64,000 bases of DNA from Gonocerus acuteangulatus (Eukaryota > Arthropoda > Insecta > Hemiptera > Coreidae). The translations under genes were made by a program, and so were the position numbers. The stretch covers positions 60,094,754 to 60,158,753 of the forward strand of contig OX328124.1 in NCBI GenBank assembly GCA_946811695.1, in the 5' to 3' direction. This document shows positions 13,017-25,173 of the stretch, piece after piece; position 1 is the first letter of the stretch; every line of letters begins with the position of its first letter. Under the pieces are notes generated by a model that was given only the letters and a program-made list of their open reading frames with translations, was not told the origin of the DNA and ran no database searches.

Positions 13017-13027
13017 AGAGTGGATAC

Positions 13028-13218
13028 AGCCAACGGCCATAGCCACGTTGAATGCACCGGTTCCCGTAGATCACCGAAGTAAACCAAAGTTGGGCGTGGT
13101 CAGTACCCAAATGGGTGACCGACCACGTGCGGTTGGCATTATAAAAGGTCGGTAACCTATAGATAGCCCGGCTCTAATGTCCAAATAGTTGATGCGCTGT
13201 TAAAAACGAAAAAAAAAA
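13028..13218 (+). mobile_element. 5S rRNA-derived SINE (SINE3-like), complete copy with target-site duplication
   Basis: The head (13029-13133) is clearly 5S rRNA: GCCAACGGCCATAGCCACGT, GAATGCACCGGTT, GATCACCGAAGT, GTGGTCAGTAC, GGGTGACCG and closing GGTTGGC. A segment of helix IV/loop E (CCTGGGAAC in normal 5S) is missing, as it is in the second copy. A non-5S body follows: GGTAACCTATAGATAGCCCG, then TTGATGCGCTGTTAAAAAC and an A-rich tail. An 11-bp perfect duplication AGAGTGGATAC flanks it (13017-13027 and 13219-13229), which proves LINE-style insertion. The retained 5S internal promoter blocks could drive Pol III transcription. Confidence 0.9.
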
Positions 13219-13229
13219 AGAGTGGATAC

Positions 13230-14233
13230 TCTTAAATACGAGTTTTAAACATGTTAACCGAAAATGTTTCCTTGATATTTACCTAACATTTTGTTTTAGA
13301 TGTTATAAATATTGATAGACTTATTTCAAAAACACTTTGTCACATAAACGGAAGTTTGTTAAACACGGGAAATCTATTTTTAGACAAAATTCATCTTAAC
13401 GGTGTTTGTGATTTATTTAAATTTTAATTATATTTTTATTTTATCTATATTTGAGCATTTTTATTTTATTATTTAACTTTTATGACATGAATTATTTCAT
13501 TATTATTATTACTTAACGGAATATTTAGTATGCAAAACAGCCTTATAAATGTATATTATCTATAATATTCCAAATATTTTCATTATCAAGTATATTATGT
13601 AATTTTGAGAGTAACTCATTTTTATTCAGGCGATTTCCCTTCCCAAAAATATCAATAATTTCAACGCTCGTTTTAGGAAACCATAGGCTTAGTGATTCAA
13701 ATGCGAATCGCCTAAGATAATTAAATTAATAACTGATTATGACCTTCCAGTTACATTTGTGTAGCTACCTCGATGTGAGAAATCATTTCCAACACGTTAT
13801 GTCAATTTTTTTTTTATAAGCAATTGTATAAACAAGATTTTTTGTTTCAGGCACTCGAAATCGTTTTATTGGCCAGTTATATTTTTATTTCCACTTCATT
13901 CTAAGTATACACATTTCGTTTACGCTTGTATAGAATAAAAATTATCCTTCATTAGCTTTCATGAGCAGTTTGAGATATTTCGAAATCGGGGTTAGTGGAC
14001 TGATGACCTTCGAATGCTTATTAAGTTTCTTTGAAAAAGGTCCACGTGCAAGGTTCAACTAGTAGATTCCGGTGTAACAAATGATGATTAAATAAATAAA
14101 AAGAAAAAAAAAATCATGAACTCTTTGAGTGCTGCATGATGTTGAGTGCAAGATGATTTATGTTGAGTGCTTTACATACTCTCTGACATCCATGTGGGTT
14201 ATGAAATTAAAATTTATATTATTTTTACATAAT
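13230..14233. other. AT-rich stretch, nothing coding
   Basis: No gene is seen. A LINE-like 3' tail may end at about 14095 (GGTGTAACAAATGATG then ATAAATAAAAAG), but no coding remnant precedes it. Confidence 0.4.
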
Positions 14234-14342
<109 letters not shown>

Positions 14343-14754
14343 GTGTGGGAATGTACAGATTTATATATAAGTATATATTTATTTATTTTATTTATTGTTT
14401 AACGCCGTTAGGTGATAACACAATTAAAATATTTGAAGTAGGTATATACTTGAAATATTTCTATTATATATTTAAATATGTGCTGAGCACAGAAATAACA
14501 GTTTTTTTGTTGTTGTCTTAAATACTGTTATTTCTGTTATTTGTGTTTCTTTGTCATTGTGTAGATGCGTATGTGTTTCTCTGCCATTTTCTTTACTTTG
14601 CGCCTCTGTTAATTTATTTATTTGCTCTCAAGTTAAAACTACTCATCAATTTGTTTTTTATGACCAAATTGATCAGTCAATTTATACCTCTGTTTACTTA
14701 ATATGCAAAATTGTTTTATAACCTATTGGTGTAATGAAAAAGTTGTTTAATTTT

Positions 14755-14900
14755 TTTTTTGTTGTAATTATGTATATATTTTTTAGCTGAAAAGGGCTGC
14801 CAAAGAGCTTGCCGAAACGTTTGAAACATATATTTTGCTGACAATCGGACGTTTTATCAAAAAAAAACCAAACAAAATATGTTGTGCTAACGACCGCATC
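14755..14900 (+). mobile_element. Penelope-like tail with hammerhead-like core
   Basis: GCTGAAAAGGGC...GCCGAAACGTTTG at about 14787-14830 matches the CTGAAGA-stem-GAAACGTT layout and is closely related to the tail at 42137-42180. The GGC/GCC stem II is retained and the core has one A substitution. No coding sequence remains. Confidence 0.5.
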
Positions 14901-14927
14901 AAAATGAAAATAAGAAATATTACACAT

Positions 14928-15784
14928 AAATTCATTTATTATTTAAGACTATACCTAACACATTAACTCCATTTTTGTATGATTACCAAAGACATCTAAA
15001 TAGTCTGTCGATATTAATTTTTTAGTGTTCACTTTATTTTTAACTGTTAATGGTCGGTCTGGGGAATTTTAAGAGCATAGCACCCTCGTTGCGGTACTCA
15101 AATAAATAAAAAATAAGAAAATCTGTCCTCTTCACTGTTGAGTCTCTGGTCGTGGGTAACAGATCAATAAGATCGTTGTGTTTTGTCACTTCTTTGCACC
15201 ATGAAGTTTTAGAATTTTAATTTTGTAAACATATATGGAAGTTCGGACCTTTTTCACCAAACCCATCCGTCAATAAATGTCACTCGACCCCTCTAACCTG
15301 GTGGATTGTAACCTGGTGTTGACCAAAATGCGCACTTCCAAGAAACCGCGAGGATGTTCAGGAGTGATGGTATTTATAATGGCGAAATAAGAGATAGAAA
15401 ATGTCACAGCACCATTTGAGAAAAACATTCTTCATAGACTCGATCGGCAGACAACCTTGGTCAATACAAACCTTGGTGGGGAAAATTAATTGCATTTATT
15501 TTTCGTCGATCGTAATGATTTCTCAGCTATCTCAGAGGAAATGATTAGTTTACGTAGTCACGTCGTCCGATTAGAGAAGACGAAACGTCTGCAGGAAGCA
15601 GCGTCGAGATATAGCAGGTCATTGGCACTTCCATAACAGCCGCCACACCTAATAGGGCTCAACTTGCTAGGGTGGCGAGGCGGTAGTCAACATATTCTTC
15701 AAATAGCATGTTAGTAAGCAATAATCCATATGAAATATTTTGTTTCGTATACTATTTACTAAACTCTTATTTAATGACGAGTCG
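14928..15784. other. Gene-free stretch
   Basis: A possible LINE 3' end lies at 15055-15120 (AGCACCCTCGTTGCGGTACT then AAATAAATAAAAAATAAG). 15240-15700 is of balanced composition but contains no open frame I can support. Confidence 0.35.
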
Positions 15785-15785
15785 A

Positions 15786-16150
15786 GCCAACGGTCATAGC
15801 CACGTTGAATGCACCGGTTCCCGTTGATTACCGAAGTTAAGCAACGTTGGGCATGGACAGTACCTGAAAGAGTAACCGACCATGTGCTGTTGGCATTACA
15901 AAAAAGGCGGCAACCTGTAGATATTCCGGCGTTAATAGGCCAATTGTTGATACTTTTTTTTTCCTTAACACCTCACCGACATCTGGGCCATTAGTGCCGA
16001 CATCCATGGTGCAGCGAGGAATTTTCTCAATGAGCCGTGGAATGAGAAAATTCCTGGCGCGCCGGTGGAACTCGAACCCACCATCTCTGGCATGAGAATC
16101 TAAGGCGTTAGCTACTGGACCACGGGGAGCCCCTTGATACGCTGTTATAC
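15786..16150 (+). mobile_element. 5S rRNA-derived SINE, second copy, split by a tRNA-derived SINE
   Basis: The 5S-like head is at 15786-15893, with the same missing helix IV segment (AACCGACCATGTGCTGTTGGC). The body follows: GGCAACCTGTAGATATTCCG and GGCGTTAATAGGCCAATTGT. At TTGATAC (15947-15953) it is interrupted by a minus-oriented tRNA SINE (15954-16133), after which TTGATAC repeats and the 5S-SINE tail resumes (GCTGTTATACACAAAA). The shared deletion and shared tail show both copies belong to one SINE family rather than independent 5S pseudogenes. Confidence 0.85.
15954..16133 (-). mobile_element. tRNA-derived SINE, family B, nested in the 5S SINE
   Basis: On the minus strand it begins GGGGCTCCCCGTGGTCCAGT (A box region) and has a B box GGTGGGTTCGAGTTCC-like segment at about 16064-16085. 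The body is CAGGAATTTTCTC and its inverted partner GAGAAAATTCCTCG, and it ends in a short A tail (T run at 15954-15962 on plus). TTGATAC is duplicated on both sides. It was inserted into the 3' part of the 5S SINE, so it is younger. Confidence 0.85.
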
Positions 16151-16576
16151 ACAAAATGAAAACTGAATACGTAATATGGTACAAACAGTAATATATACTC
16201 ACAGAACTGCAAGAATAGGGACTACTATGGCATTCAACGTGACATGCATAACTTACAGACCCACCCACACTAAAGATATTACAACATCCACGGATAAAAA
16301 TATATATAACCAACTATAAAACTTACACAAACAGAACTGTTGAATATTGTACACACACGTATGTATCCTCTGTGTTTGTGGCAAACCATGGCTGGTGAAC
16401 GCGTCGGGGAAATAAGGAATTTTATAAGTATCAGCTTCAACGTAATTGATATATTCTTCCTTTACGAAGAGGAAGTAGGGAAATAGAAGAGGTCTATATT
16501 TGATGAGTTTCAAATGTTGCAGTATAGAGAGTATGTATGGACTACTTTCTCTAAAAATTTGTTGTAATTTGCGTGG

Positions 16577-16819
16577 CCTGGGCGTATATAAGGGGGGGGG
16601 GGTCTGCTGCCCCCCCCCCGAAATTTTGCTTTGTTGAGAACATTTTATGTAAATATAGCCTATAACAACGAAAATGTCTTCTACATTTACCCTGGCCTAC
16701 TAGGTGTCCAGAGGACCTTAGAACCCACAATTTTCACATATTTAAAATTTTCCCTGCACCCCAAATGCCAAGGTAATACCTGCCCCCCCCCCGAAATTAT
16801 TTTCTGTGTACGTTAGTGT
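16577..16819. mobile_element. hAT-type MITE, same family as 47025-47294, inverted
   Basis: It starts CCTGGGCGTATATAAGGGGG followed by GGTCTGCTGCCCCCCC and CGAAATTTTG. It ends CCGAAATTATTTTCTGTGTA. These match the two ends of the 270-bp element at 47025-47294 in opposite orientation. Flanking octamers TTGCGTGG/TCTTGTGG agree at only 5 of 8 positions, so the duplication has decayed or is misplaced. Confidence 0.6.
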
Positions 16820-18186
16820 CTTGTGGAATGTTGAGTTTTTATGTGGAATGTTGATGTATTTTTCGTTAGTCCAATCGTTTATTGTGTTCTTAATTTGTAA
16901 TCATTTATTGTCTGTTTGTAGCCAGTAATGCAACGAGTGCTTGTGGGAAACAAGTCATGTGCTGTTATTTTTTCAATGCCTAAGTTATGTTTCTTAGTTG
17001 TCTCTTTTGCATGTTTCTCTACGTATGTACATAGGCCGAGTTAGTGTAATTGTTCGTTTATCTGTATAATTATTGGATGATTAGTTTAAATAGTATCTAG
17101 GTATCATAAAAGAGATTATTCTTCTAGCGATAATGATTTGATAATTAAGACATTGGTGGCGTATTCCTTCCTCCGTAATATAAAATGGCCTGATAAATTC
17201 AAATCCAAGTTGAGGACCCTATTCTGGAGCGAAATAAGACAACAATATTGTCTGAATTGAGAAAAATAAAACTCTATTCTCTTTGCCTGAAGCCTTGGCT
17301 CCGTTGAATGAATTACTTAGCCATGCCGGGCACGAAGATCAAAGGAACTTGGTCCAAATCACAGCAAGGTAAATTAATATATCAAAATGATTATGTCGTT
17401 CCTCACTTCCCTTAGGGTAGGGAAAGAAATATCAATTTCGTTAATCAGCATAATCCAAACACTGGGCAATTTCAAAAAATTAGAAATGAATATCATTAAA
17501 ATTACGTAATTGTAAGTACATATTTGATTAGATAATTTCCTTTATCAATTATAAAAATTGAAAATAAATAGAAAAATGAAAATACTGAGAAACAAAAAGA
17601 ATAACCAGAATTACTATATTAGAATGTATAATAATTTGACATACAAATGTGAGCCTCAACACATATTGAATGACCACGTCACTAAAAATCAAGGGCAGGG
17701 TAACCCCAGGAAGACTTATTATTACCCTATCCTATCAACAGAGCGGAAAACTCTTTTTCTTCGAATCTATAGCAAATAGCACTCACTGATTTGCGTTAAT
17801 AGGCCTCCATATATATTTTTTATAATAGTTTGGTGTGTGGGATTAAATATAGCAACTTTCAATTTGATATCTTTAACTGTTTACGTGAAAAAAAAAAAAT
17901 GAAATGAATTATCCGAGCGCCGGATAGAGTTGAAGATTATTAGAAGTATTAGAAAAAACATTATGAATATACATGAGGATCACATTTTTATTTTATTTTC
18001 ATGAATAACTCCGAAGCGAAAGCGAAATTGGGCTAATAAATCACTGAATTGTTGATTTTGTTCCATTGAGTATGAAATTTGCAGAGACTAGAAATATTCT
18101 ATTTATACTAGTAGAATATTCTATTAATGCTAAGAATATTATTTATACTAAGATATTTTCCATTTATTTATAAAATTTTCTTCCTA
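16820..18186. other. Gene-free AT-rich stretch
   Basis: No family was recognised. A minus-free lysine/asparagine-rich reading at 17558-17779 is compositional. 18065-18170 has short tandem AGAATATTCTATTTATACTA-like repeats. Confidence 0.4.
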
Positions 18187-18668
18187 TCTAGGCGCACAGT
18201 AGTGCGCCAGGCCAAGTTCCGGCCTAAGCACACTGTGTGTATATTACAGGAGGTCTTAGAGCCGATTTTTACTCTCTCATAACATTCAACCAGGTAAAGA
18301 TAAAGATATGAAATTTTACACAGGTATTATACTACTAGATTTGAGTAAAACTGGAAATTTTCATAATTCTACATCGTTTCTGAGATATAAGCGATCGAAA
18401 ATCGGGATTTATAGGACTTATTGGGCACTTCCCATGATGCTAGAACTTGAAATTTTGCATGATGATAGATATGGAGGTGTTATTGAAGGAAAAAATCGAA
18501 AACTCCTGAAAAGTTGTATTTGACTCCGCTTCCGGGGCGGGGGCGTGCCAGTTTTGTACTTCCTTCGGGAACCCGTCATTCCGTCCGAAACCCGTGATGT
18601 GGGGTATCAAATGAATCGTCTTGGTATGAAGAACCTATATATGATGTTTTAAGAAACAATTAGACGCA

Positions 18669-19245
18669 TATAGGCTCGGTCAAAATCTTATACCAGCTGT
18701 CTGTCTGTATGTTTGTTCCTTATAAAAATCCGTACAGTTTGACCGATTTTGACCAAACTTGGGATACAGATGGGTCTTGATGCGGGGAAAATCATAGGCT
18801 AGGTTAAATTGTCTATCAGCTGTCTGTCTGTCTGTTTGTTCCTTATACAAATACACACCGTTTGGCCGATTTTGATAAAATTTGACACACATGTCGGTCT
18901 TGATCCGGGGAGTGTCATAGGCTAGTTCAAAATCCACACGATTTGACAGATTTTGACCAAACATGGTACATAGGTAGGTCTTTATCCGGGTAGTGTCATA
19001 GGCTAGGCCAAAATCGTCTATCAGCTTTCTGTCAGCATGTTTGTTCCTTACACAAATTCACTCCGTTTGACCGATTTTGACCAAACTTGGCACACAGGTA
19101 GGCCTTGGTCCGGGGAATGCACTAGGCTAGGTAAAAAAGGTCTTTCAGCTGTCTGTCAGTATGTTTGTTCCTTATACAAATTCACACCGTTTGACCTATT
19201 TTGACCAAACTTGGCACGCAGGTAGGTCTTGATACGGGAGTGTCA
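18669..19245. repeat. Tandem repeat, about 123-125-bp unit, 4.7 copies
   Basis: Units start with ATAGGCTAGGTC-like sequence near 18669, 18792, 18917, 18999 and 19121. Each contains CAGCTGTCTGTC, GTTTGTTCCTTATACAAA, TTTGACCGATTTTGACCAAA and TAGGTCTTGATCCGGGG. The third unit carries an internal deletion of about 40 bp. Confidence 0.85.
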
Positions 19246-19351
19246 TATTACCTATGACGTTTTGTACTTTTTGTTCCATCGGAAAGCCATCATTCCATCA
19301 TGTGGGGTATCAAATGAATCGTCTTGGTAAGGAGAACCTATATTTGATGTT

Positions 19352-19639
19352 TTAAGAAACATTTCGACGCATCTTAACAACAACAGTTGTGACTTCTTTC
19401 TTAAATGTAGTAAATAAAGTCGTAGGGGCTAACTGCATAATATACTTGACAGGAGATACTAAGTTTTTCAAAGTCGAGCCATCTAAATTCCAAAGTTTAG
19501 GATCACAAACCCAAAATGTATCGTCTTTGTTCTTATCTTTTTCTTGAAGGCCTTCTACACTTTGCCTATTGTGATCTTTATCCTCGGGATAAGGTTCCTG
19601 TGTTTTATAGTGTAATAGTTTAGTTAAGAGAGCAATCAA
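19352..19639 (-). other. Open reading frame of unknown nature inside the 2.1-kb element
   Basis: It has 95 codons, lysine/threonine-rich, and no recognised motif (contains DDTFWVCDPKLWNLDG). Upstream the frame closes quickly. Its composition is less biased than surrounding AT repeats, so it may be a scrap of a captured exon or transposon protein. A chance reading is equally likely. Confidence 0.2.
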
Positions 19640-20715
19640 TTTGTCCTCTAGAGTAATGTCATCTGGAAGAGCTTCTAACTTTTCTAGGCTAGTGATTAGA
19701 TGTATGTAGGTTGATTATTGGTATCAAATATCAAGCAGGTGTACAAAAAGCCTGTAGGTAACTAAATTTTAATTAATACTTAGAAAAAAGTAATGAGATC
19801 CAAAAAAAAAAAACATAAATGTGAAATAGAGGCCAAGTTCCTCCCCCCAGAAAGAAACACTTCCTTCGCCTAGAATATCCCCTCCTAAAACCCCCCAAAA
19901 ACGCCTTACCATCCTACATTCCAAAAAAGTAGTATGAGTTACTGTATTAAGTGCACCATATTTTCAACCAAAAATATTTGCCAATACAAGAGATGATACA
20001 AGAAAGAAATGTCCAAGTTCATTACTTGGAAGACCTCATAGTTACTTACTAAGAACAGTAAAGACACTTCAACTGACCTTTAAAAATAACAATAAAAATA
20101 CTTATATCCAGTTACTAAAATATCACTTTCCTCAACCAGGTATATTCTTAAACTTGGCAATGTTTAGTTTTCTCTCTAAAGATAATTTCGGCACAAATAA
20201 AACATAAATAATGTAATATACACACAGTGTGCGTATGCCGGCAGTTGGCTTGGCGCACTACCGTCCAACTAGATTATACCTAGAAATGGATATTACATTA
20301 GGAACTTTTTAAATAAAAATTGCATTCACTAAAAATAACTAGTCTGCTTTTCGAAGTAAGAAGGAAGAATAAATACAAGGAGATAATTTGTTATTCAGAG
20401 AAATAACAAACAGTAAATATTGAATAATTTAATCAAGGATGAAGCATGATTATAAAAGTAGATAACAATATGAGTGAGTCACCTTTATTATTAAAACAAT
20501 TATAATCTGTGTTAATTGTAATAGTAAAAATGTCATATTTTGTTTTATCGTCGATAGAAATGCAAAGTATCGAATGTGAAAAAACGCATTAGTCATTTTC
20601 AATATTTACTGATTGCTGTTGGACTGATGTACGGCAAACTCTCGAATCTAAGTTCAGTCAGTGTAGGGGAAAGTAACCGCTGTTAAAAGGTCGAATCTAC
20701 CGACTACTTGACTGT

Positions 20716-20761
<46 letters not shown>
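20716..20761. repeat. (AT)n at the 3' edge of the PLE
   Basis: Alternating AT lies directly against the end of the Penelope-like element tail. Confidence 0.95.
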
Positions 20762-20764
<3 letters not shown>

Positions 20765-20850
20765 CACTTTTTCTTGTTTGTTTTTCTGGCAGGGGGTCGA
20801 TAAAGCAGTACACTCTTTGTTCACATTAACTGCTTTATTTGTTATGTTTC

Positions 20851-20890
20851 GCCCGACATCTTTCGTGCCTTTTCGCACCTCTTCAGGGGC
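20851..20890 (-). ncRNA. Hammerhead-like core in PLE 3' UTR
   Basis: On minus: GCCC (stem I), CTGAAGA, extra G, stem II GTGC/GCAC around GAAAAG, GAAA, then GATGTC and GGGC closing stem I. The predicted cleavage triplet is GTC. The layout is the same as the palindrome at 6193-6550, but stem III is weaker (G opposite G). Confidence 0.6.
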
Positions 20891-21160
20891 TTTCCTATGT
20901 AACAATATTTTTTGTAAATCCTAAACTTTAAATTGCTTACACTAATACACATATCCTGTCCCTAAATAATTTACATTTCAACATATAATATTTCAACTTA
21001 ATCTTAATCCTACCTTATCAAGAAGTCCTCTCGTCATGTTGTCTTGCTTGAGTCAGGCGTAGTACTGAAAAGTGATCTGTGGTAATTAATATGGCCGTTT
21101 GTATCGATTCTTTAGCTGTTTTCATGGTATCGATTATTGGTGAAATTTGTTTTGTAAGGT

Positions 21161-22236
<1,076 letters not shown>

Positions 22237-22249
22237 TTGTGTGTTTCTT

Positions 22250-22395
22250 ACTAAATTTTCTACAAAAAAGGTTCAGAAGCAATTTTGATTAGGCGACATC
22301 AGTTGGAGAAATAAGTGCTTAAAACTTCAAATGTGTTTGTTTTGTTCTGTTGATCGGGTTTTTGTAGTAATTTAACACACTTTTTTATTGTGTTT
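22250..22395 (+). mobile_element. Internal fragment of family R
   Basis: CTTACTAAATTTTCTACAAA, then AGGCGACATCAGTTGGAGAA and ATAAGTGCTTAAAACTTC match the R interior. It lies directly upstream of the 5' end of the next R copy, as in the tandem array at 4.6-9.0 kb. Confidence 0.6.
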
Positions 22396-22530
22396 TTAGC
22401 GCGGTTACTCCCTATCTCCATAGGGAGAACCCGCTTATGAGGTTGACCTCATGACGCAATGCGGAAGTGCCGACTAGAAACTTTCACGTTTCAGACCCTA
22501 AAGATCACGAAAATATAGGTGGCCCAAATT

Positions 22531-22585
<55 letters not shown>

Positions 22586-23808
22586 GCTTGTCTGTTCACG
22601 CTCTAGCATGCTCAAAAATGGTCCGATTTTAACGAAATTTGGTAACGAAAATCTCTCTTCTAATTTGAAAGGACAAGTTCGTTAACCAGCAGAATCCGCC
22701 CACTAGCAGATAGTGTTTGGGGCGAAATTCGCGCAAAAAAATCGTAACGCTTACGTTTTTGAGTTTATATGTTTGCAGGTACTTGTTTTATACGTTTCTT
22801 GACATAAGAAAAGGAATGAAACCATTTTTAAGGCGATAACTGTAACCGTTCCTGAGAAAAGTGGAATCAATGTTTTTGTAAGTCATTATATTTTTGTGAG
22901 TACTTTGAATCGCGTGATTCAATTGAAATATTTTCTACAACTTGGAAATTAATCCCAACTAAGATGTTTAAATTTTGGTTATATTTGGAGTTAAGGAAGT
23001 ATGCGAAAAAAATTATTTTATTAATAGACATGAAAAGTTTTCGGATCTTCATACATTTTTCGTAAATATTTCGATAACGGTTGGGAAATCGTGCTAAGTG
23101 GAAGGTGACCATTCGAATGCTTACTAAATTCTCTACAAAAATGGTTCTGAAGCAATATTCGATGGAGCAACGTCAATCAGAGATATAAGCTCTTAAATCT
23201 TAAAAAGTGTTGGTTTTGTTGTTTTGAAAGGGTTTTTCTCTTTGTTTATCTCACTTTTTAAATGGTTGTTTCGTGTTTTAAATTGCATTTATCAGTAAAA
23301 TTAGTATAGGAGTAAAATAAGCTAAGAAACGGTGAAAGGTATTGGTAATAATAAGTCTGGAGTGGCTGTGGTAATCAAGATGGCTGTGGCTAATCATGAT
23401 GACGTAGTTTGTTTTGAATTCTCCTGTCTTATAACCTTCCTCATAGCCTCCAACTGAAGTTATCGTTATTTCTTATTTTATAGAAAGATTTAACCCACGA
23501 AAGAGTGGAATTTTATTCGCCATGAAGCACATATTTACAGTTGGTTATAACAGTAAAACGAATTTGCTAATAAAACAAGATACTTAAAATGACAACGAAT
23601 TTTTGGTTGTTTATAATAGAGCCTTTTCAGCAGTAGTCAAAGAGTAAGTACGTTTTCAGTACATAATTGTATTGACTTATACAGATTAAGAATTATCCGC
23701 TTCTGTGTAAGTTGGCTACTGTCAGTTTCCTGTGATTTGTGATGCTAATCTATTCCATCTCTTCGATATGTAACCGCGCTAAGATGACGCAGTTCCTGCG
23801 AGTCGGAC
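22396..23808 (+). mobile_element. Family R, near-complete plus-strand copy
   Basis: It starts TTAGCGCGGTTACTCCCTAT with the hairpin partner ATAGGGAGAACCCGC, has (AT)n at 22533-22585, then the R blocks GTTCGTTAACCAGCAGAATC and AATCGTAACGCTTACGTTTT, and ends ACCGCGCTAAGATGACGCAG...GCGAGTCGGAC. At about 1.41 kb it is one of the cleanest full-length copies and defines both termini. It encodes nothing. Confidence 0.65.
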
Positions 23809-24035
23809 TTTTTTTTTATTATTTAAATTTTATTTACCTGTAAAATTAGTATTATAGTAAAAGAAGACAAGAAAATAAGAAATGTTTTGGTAATAGTGTT
23901 TTCCTAGATGGAACGTTGAGAAAGCCTAGAGGTAATTTTTCCAGGTAAGGGTACCCACAAAAGGTCTAACCGAAATAATAACTGCTTTTATTTCAAGCTT
24001 TTCAAATGACACTAAGGATAAGAACGGAACCGCGC
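23809..24035 (+). mobile_element. Partial R 3' end in tandem
   Basis: It repeats the last 220 bp of R (CTGTAAAATTAGTATTATAG ... GGATAAGAACGGAACCGCGC) and ends at CGCTAAGA, lacking the final GCGAGTCGGAC. Confidence 0.55.
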
Positions 24036-24107
24036 TAAGATTTTTATTATTGTATATTCATTTAACACCCCTTTACGTTCTATCAAGGCAATTTCGAATC
24101 ATGGTTT

Positions 24108-24112
<5 letters not shown>

Positions 24113-24170
<58 letters not shown>
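24113..24170. repeat. (AT)n microsatellite
   Basis: Alternating AT, about 55 bp. Confidence 0.95.
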
Positions 24171-24171
<1 letters not shown>

Positions 24172-24339
24172 TTATTTTTTAATTAATATATTATTCCCGG
24201 TTGAATTCTAAAGGTTTTTCCTTCTTTTCATAATCACTTCTGTTTCTCACAATTCACTCACTTCTCTTCTCAATAATCTTTTTGTTTAGTACATTATTTT
24301 TCCATCGGTTTCTTTTCTTCAATGTTCTAACAAGTCCAT

Positions 24340-24537
24340 GTTAGAATTTTATCTATGCCTGTAAGATTTATGACTTGTCTGTTTCTATTATGATTTTGAT
24401 ATGATTATGAATTTGATATGTTTTCTAAGTTTTAATGTTTACATATTTGAATACTAATTGTAAATGTGAAATATGTGTTTCAATGGACAGAGGTTATCGC
24501 CTTGCGGATGCCCATAAATGAATAAATTATTTTAATT
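24340..24537 (+). mobile_element. Probable LINE 3' UTR
   Basis: TTCAATGGACAGAGGTTATC and GCCTTGCGGATGCCCATAAA, then TGAATAAATT resemble 3' ends of insect I/Jockey-type LINEs, which finish in ATAAA-type repeats. No coding part is attached. Confidence 0.35.
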
Positions 24538-24820
24538 TGTTTCAGATGACTTGAAGAGCTCTAGATACTAGAGAGATGCCTACGTGACCTAGGCTGGAGG
24601 TAGTGTAGTCTCCACTATTGCTGACTAGTGCTGACCTAGCAGTGTACGATATCCACATTATCATACACCCCCATCCTATGCGTACATCCTTACTACATTC
24701 AGCAGATACTCACTGCGTCAAGATTTCATCTGGTCTTCAATAAGGGGATGAATTCCTGAGTATAATACCTCTAGGGGCTAATGTATTAATAATATTTGTT
24801 TGCATTTTATTATAAATAAA

Positions 24821-25012
24821 GTGGTCCTGTGGCCAGGCGTGAGCATTCCGCGCCAAGAGTAGTGGCTTCGATTCCCGCTAGGGGGATGGCTTTTCTTTGG
24901 AAAAAAGAAAATGCATCTGTCCTATCCCGGCTAGAAAAGGGTGATGGCCTATAAATACCCGTCGAAAAATTCTGAGTTAATTATAAATGATAATGATAAA
25001 TAAATAAAAATA
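24821..25012 (+). mobile_element. tRNA-derived SINE, family A, copy with shortened head
   Basis: The B-box region GGCTTCGATTCCCGCTAGGG is retained. The A-box side is shortened by about 12 bp (GTGGCCAGGCGTGAGC). The body GGCTTTTCTTT...GAAAA, CTAGAAAAGGGTGATGGCCT and ATAAATACCCGTC is the family-A core. It ends in an AT-rich (ATAA)n-like tail. Confidence 0.8.
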
Positions 25013-25139
25013 ATGATTTGTACATATCAATAATTTGGTACATTAATAATGAGGTGTCGGAGTGAACCCCCAGTTTTTATGGACCGACTTAGTTTATTTT
25101 TACAAAAGATCACTCCCATTAGATGAGTAAGTTCTATGT

Positions 25140-25173
<34 letters not shown>

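Larger units (their letters stand above)
18187..20273. mobile_element. 2.1-kb element with about 60-bp terminal inverted repeats and internal tandem array
   Basis: The left end 18187-18246 (TCTAGGCGCACAGTAGTGCG...CACACTGTGTGTATATTACA) and the reverse complement of 20211-20273 (TCTAGTTGGACGGTAGTGCG...) align over about 60 bp, with a shared inner block GCACACTGTGTGTATATTAC. The interior holds a tandem array (18669-19245) flanked by direct repeats containing GTGGGGTATCAAATGAATCG at about 18600 and 19303, and a possible minus-strand reading at 19352-19639. I could not define a clean target-site duplication or superfamily. It is non-autonomous as far as seen. Confidence 0.6.

Noticed and set aside
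13029..13133. Functional 5S rRNA gene
   Set aside because: Part of helix IV is deleted, a non-5S body and A tail follow, and a target-site duplication flanks the whole unit.
15837..16313. 158-codon minus reading
   Set aside because: It runs across the 5S SINE and the nested tRNA SINE; openness is accidental.
18669..19245. CRISPR-like array
   Set aside because: Units of about 123 bp repeat over their full length without unique spacers; this is an ordinary tandem repeat in a eukaryotic element.
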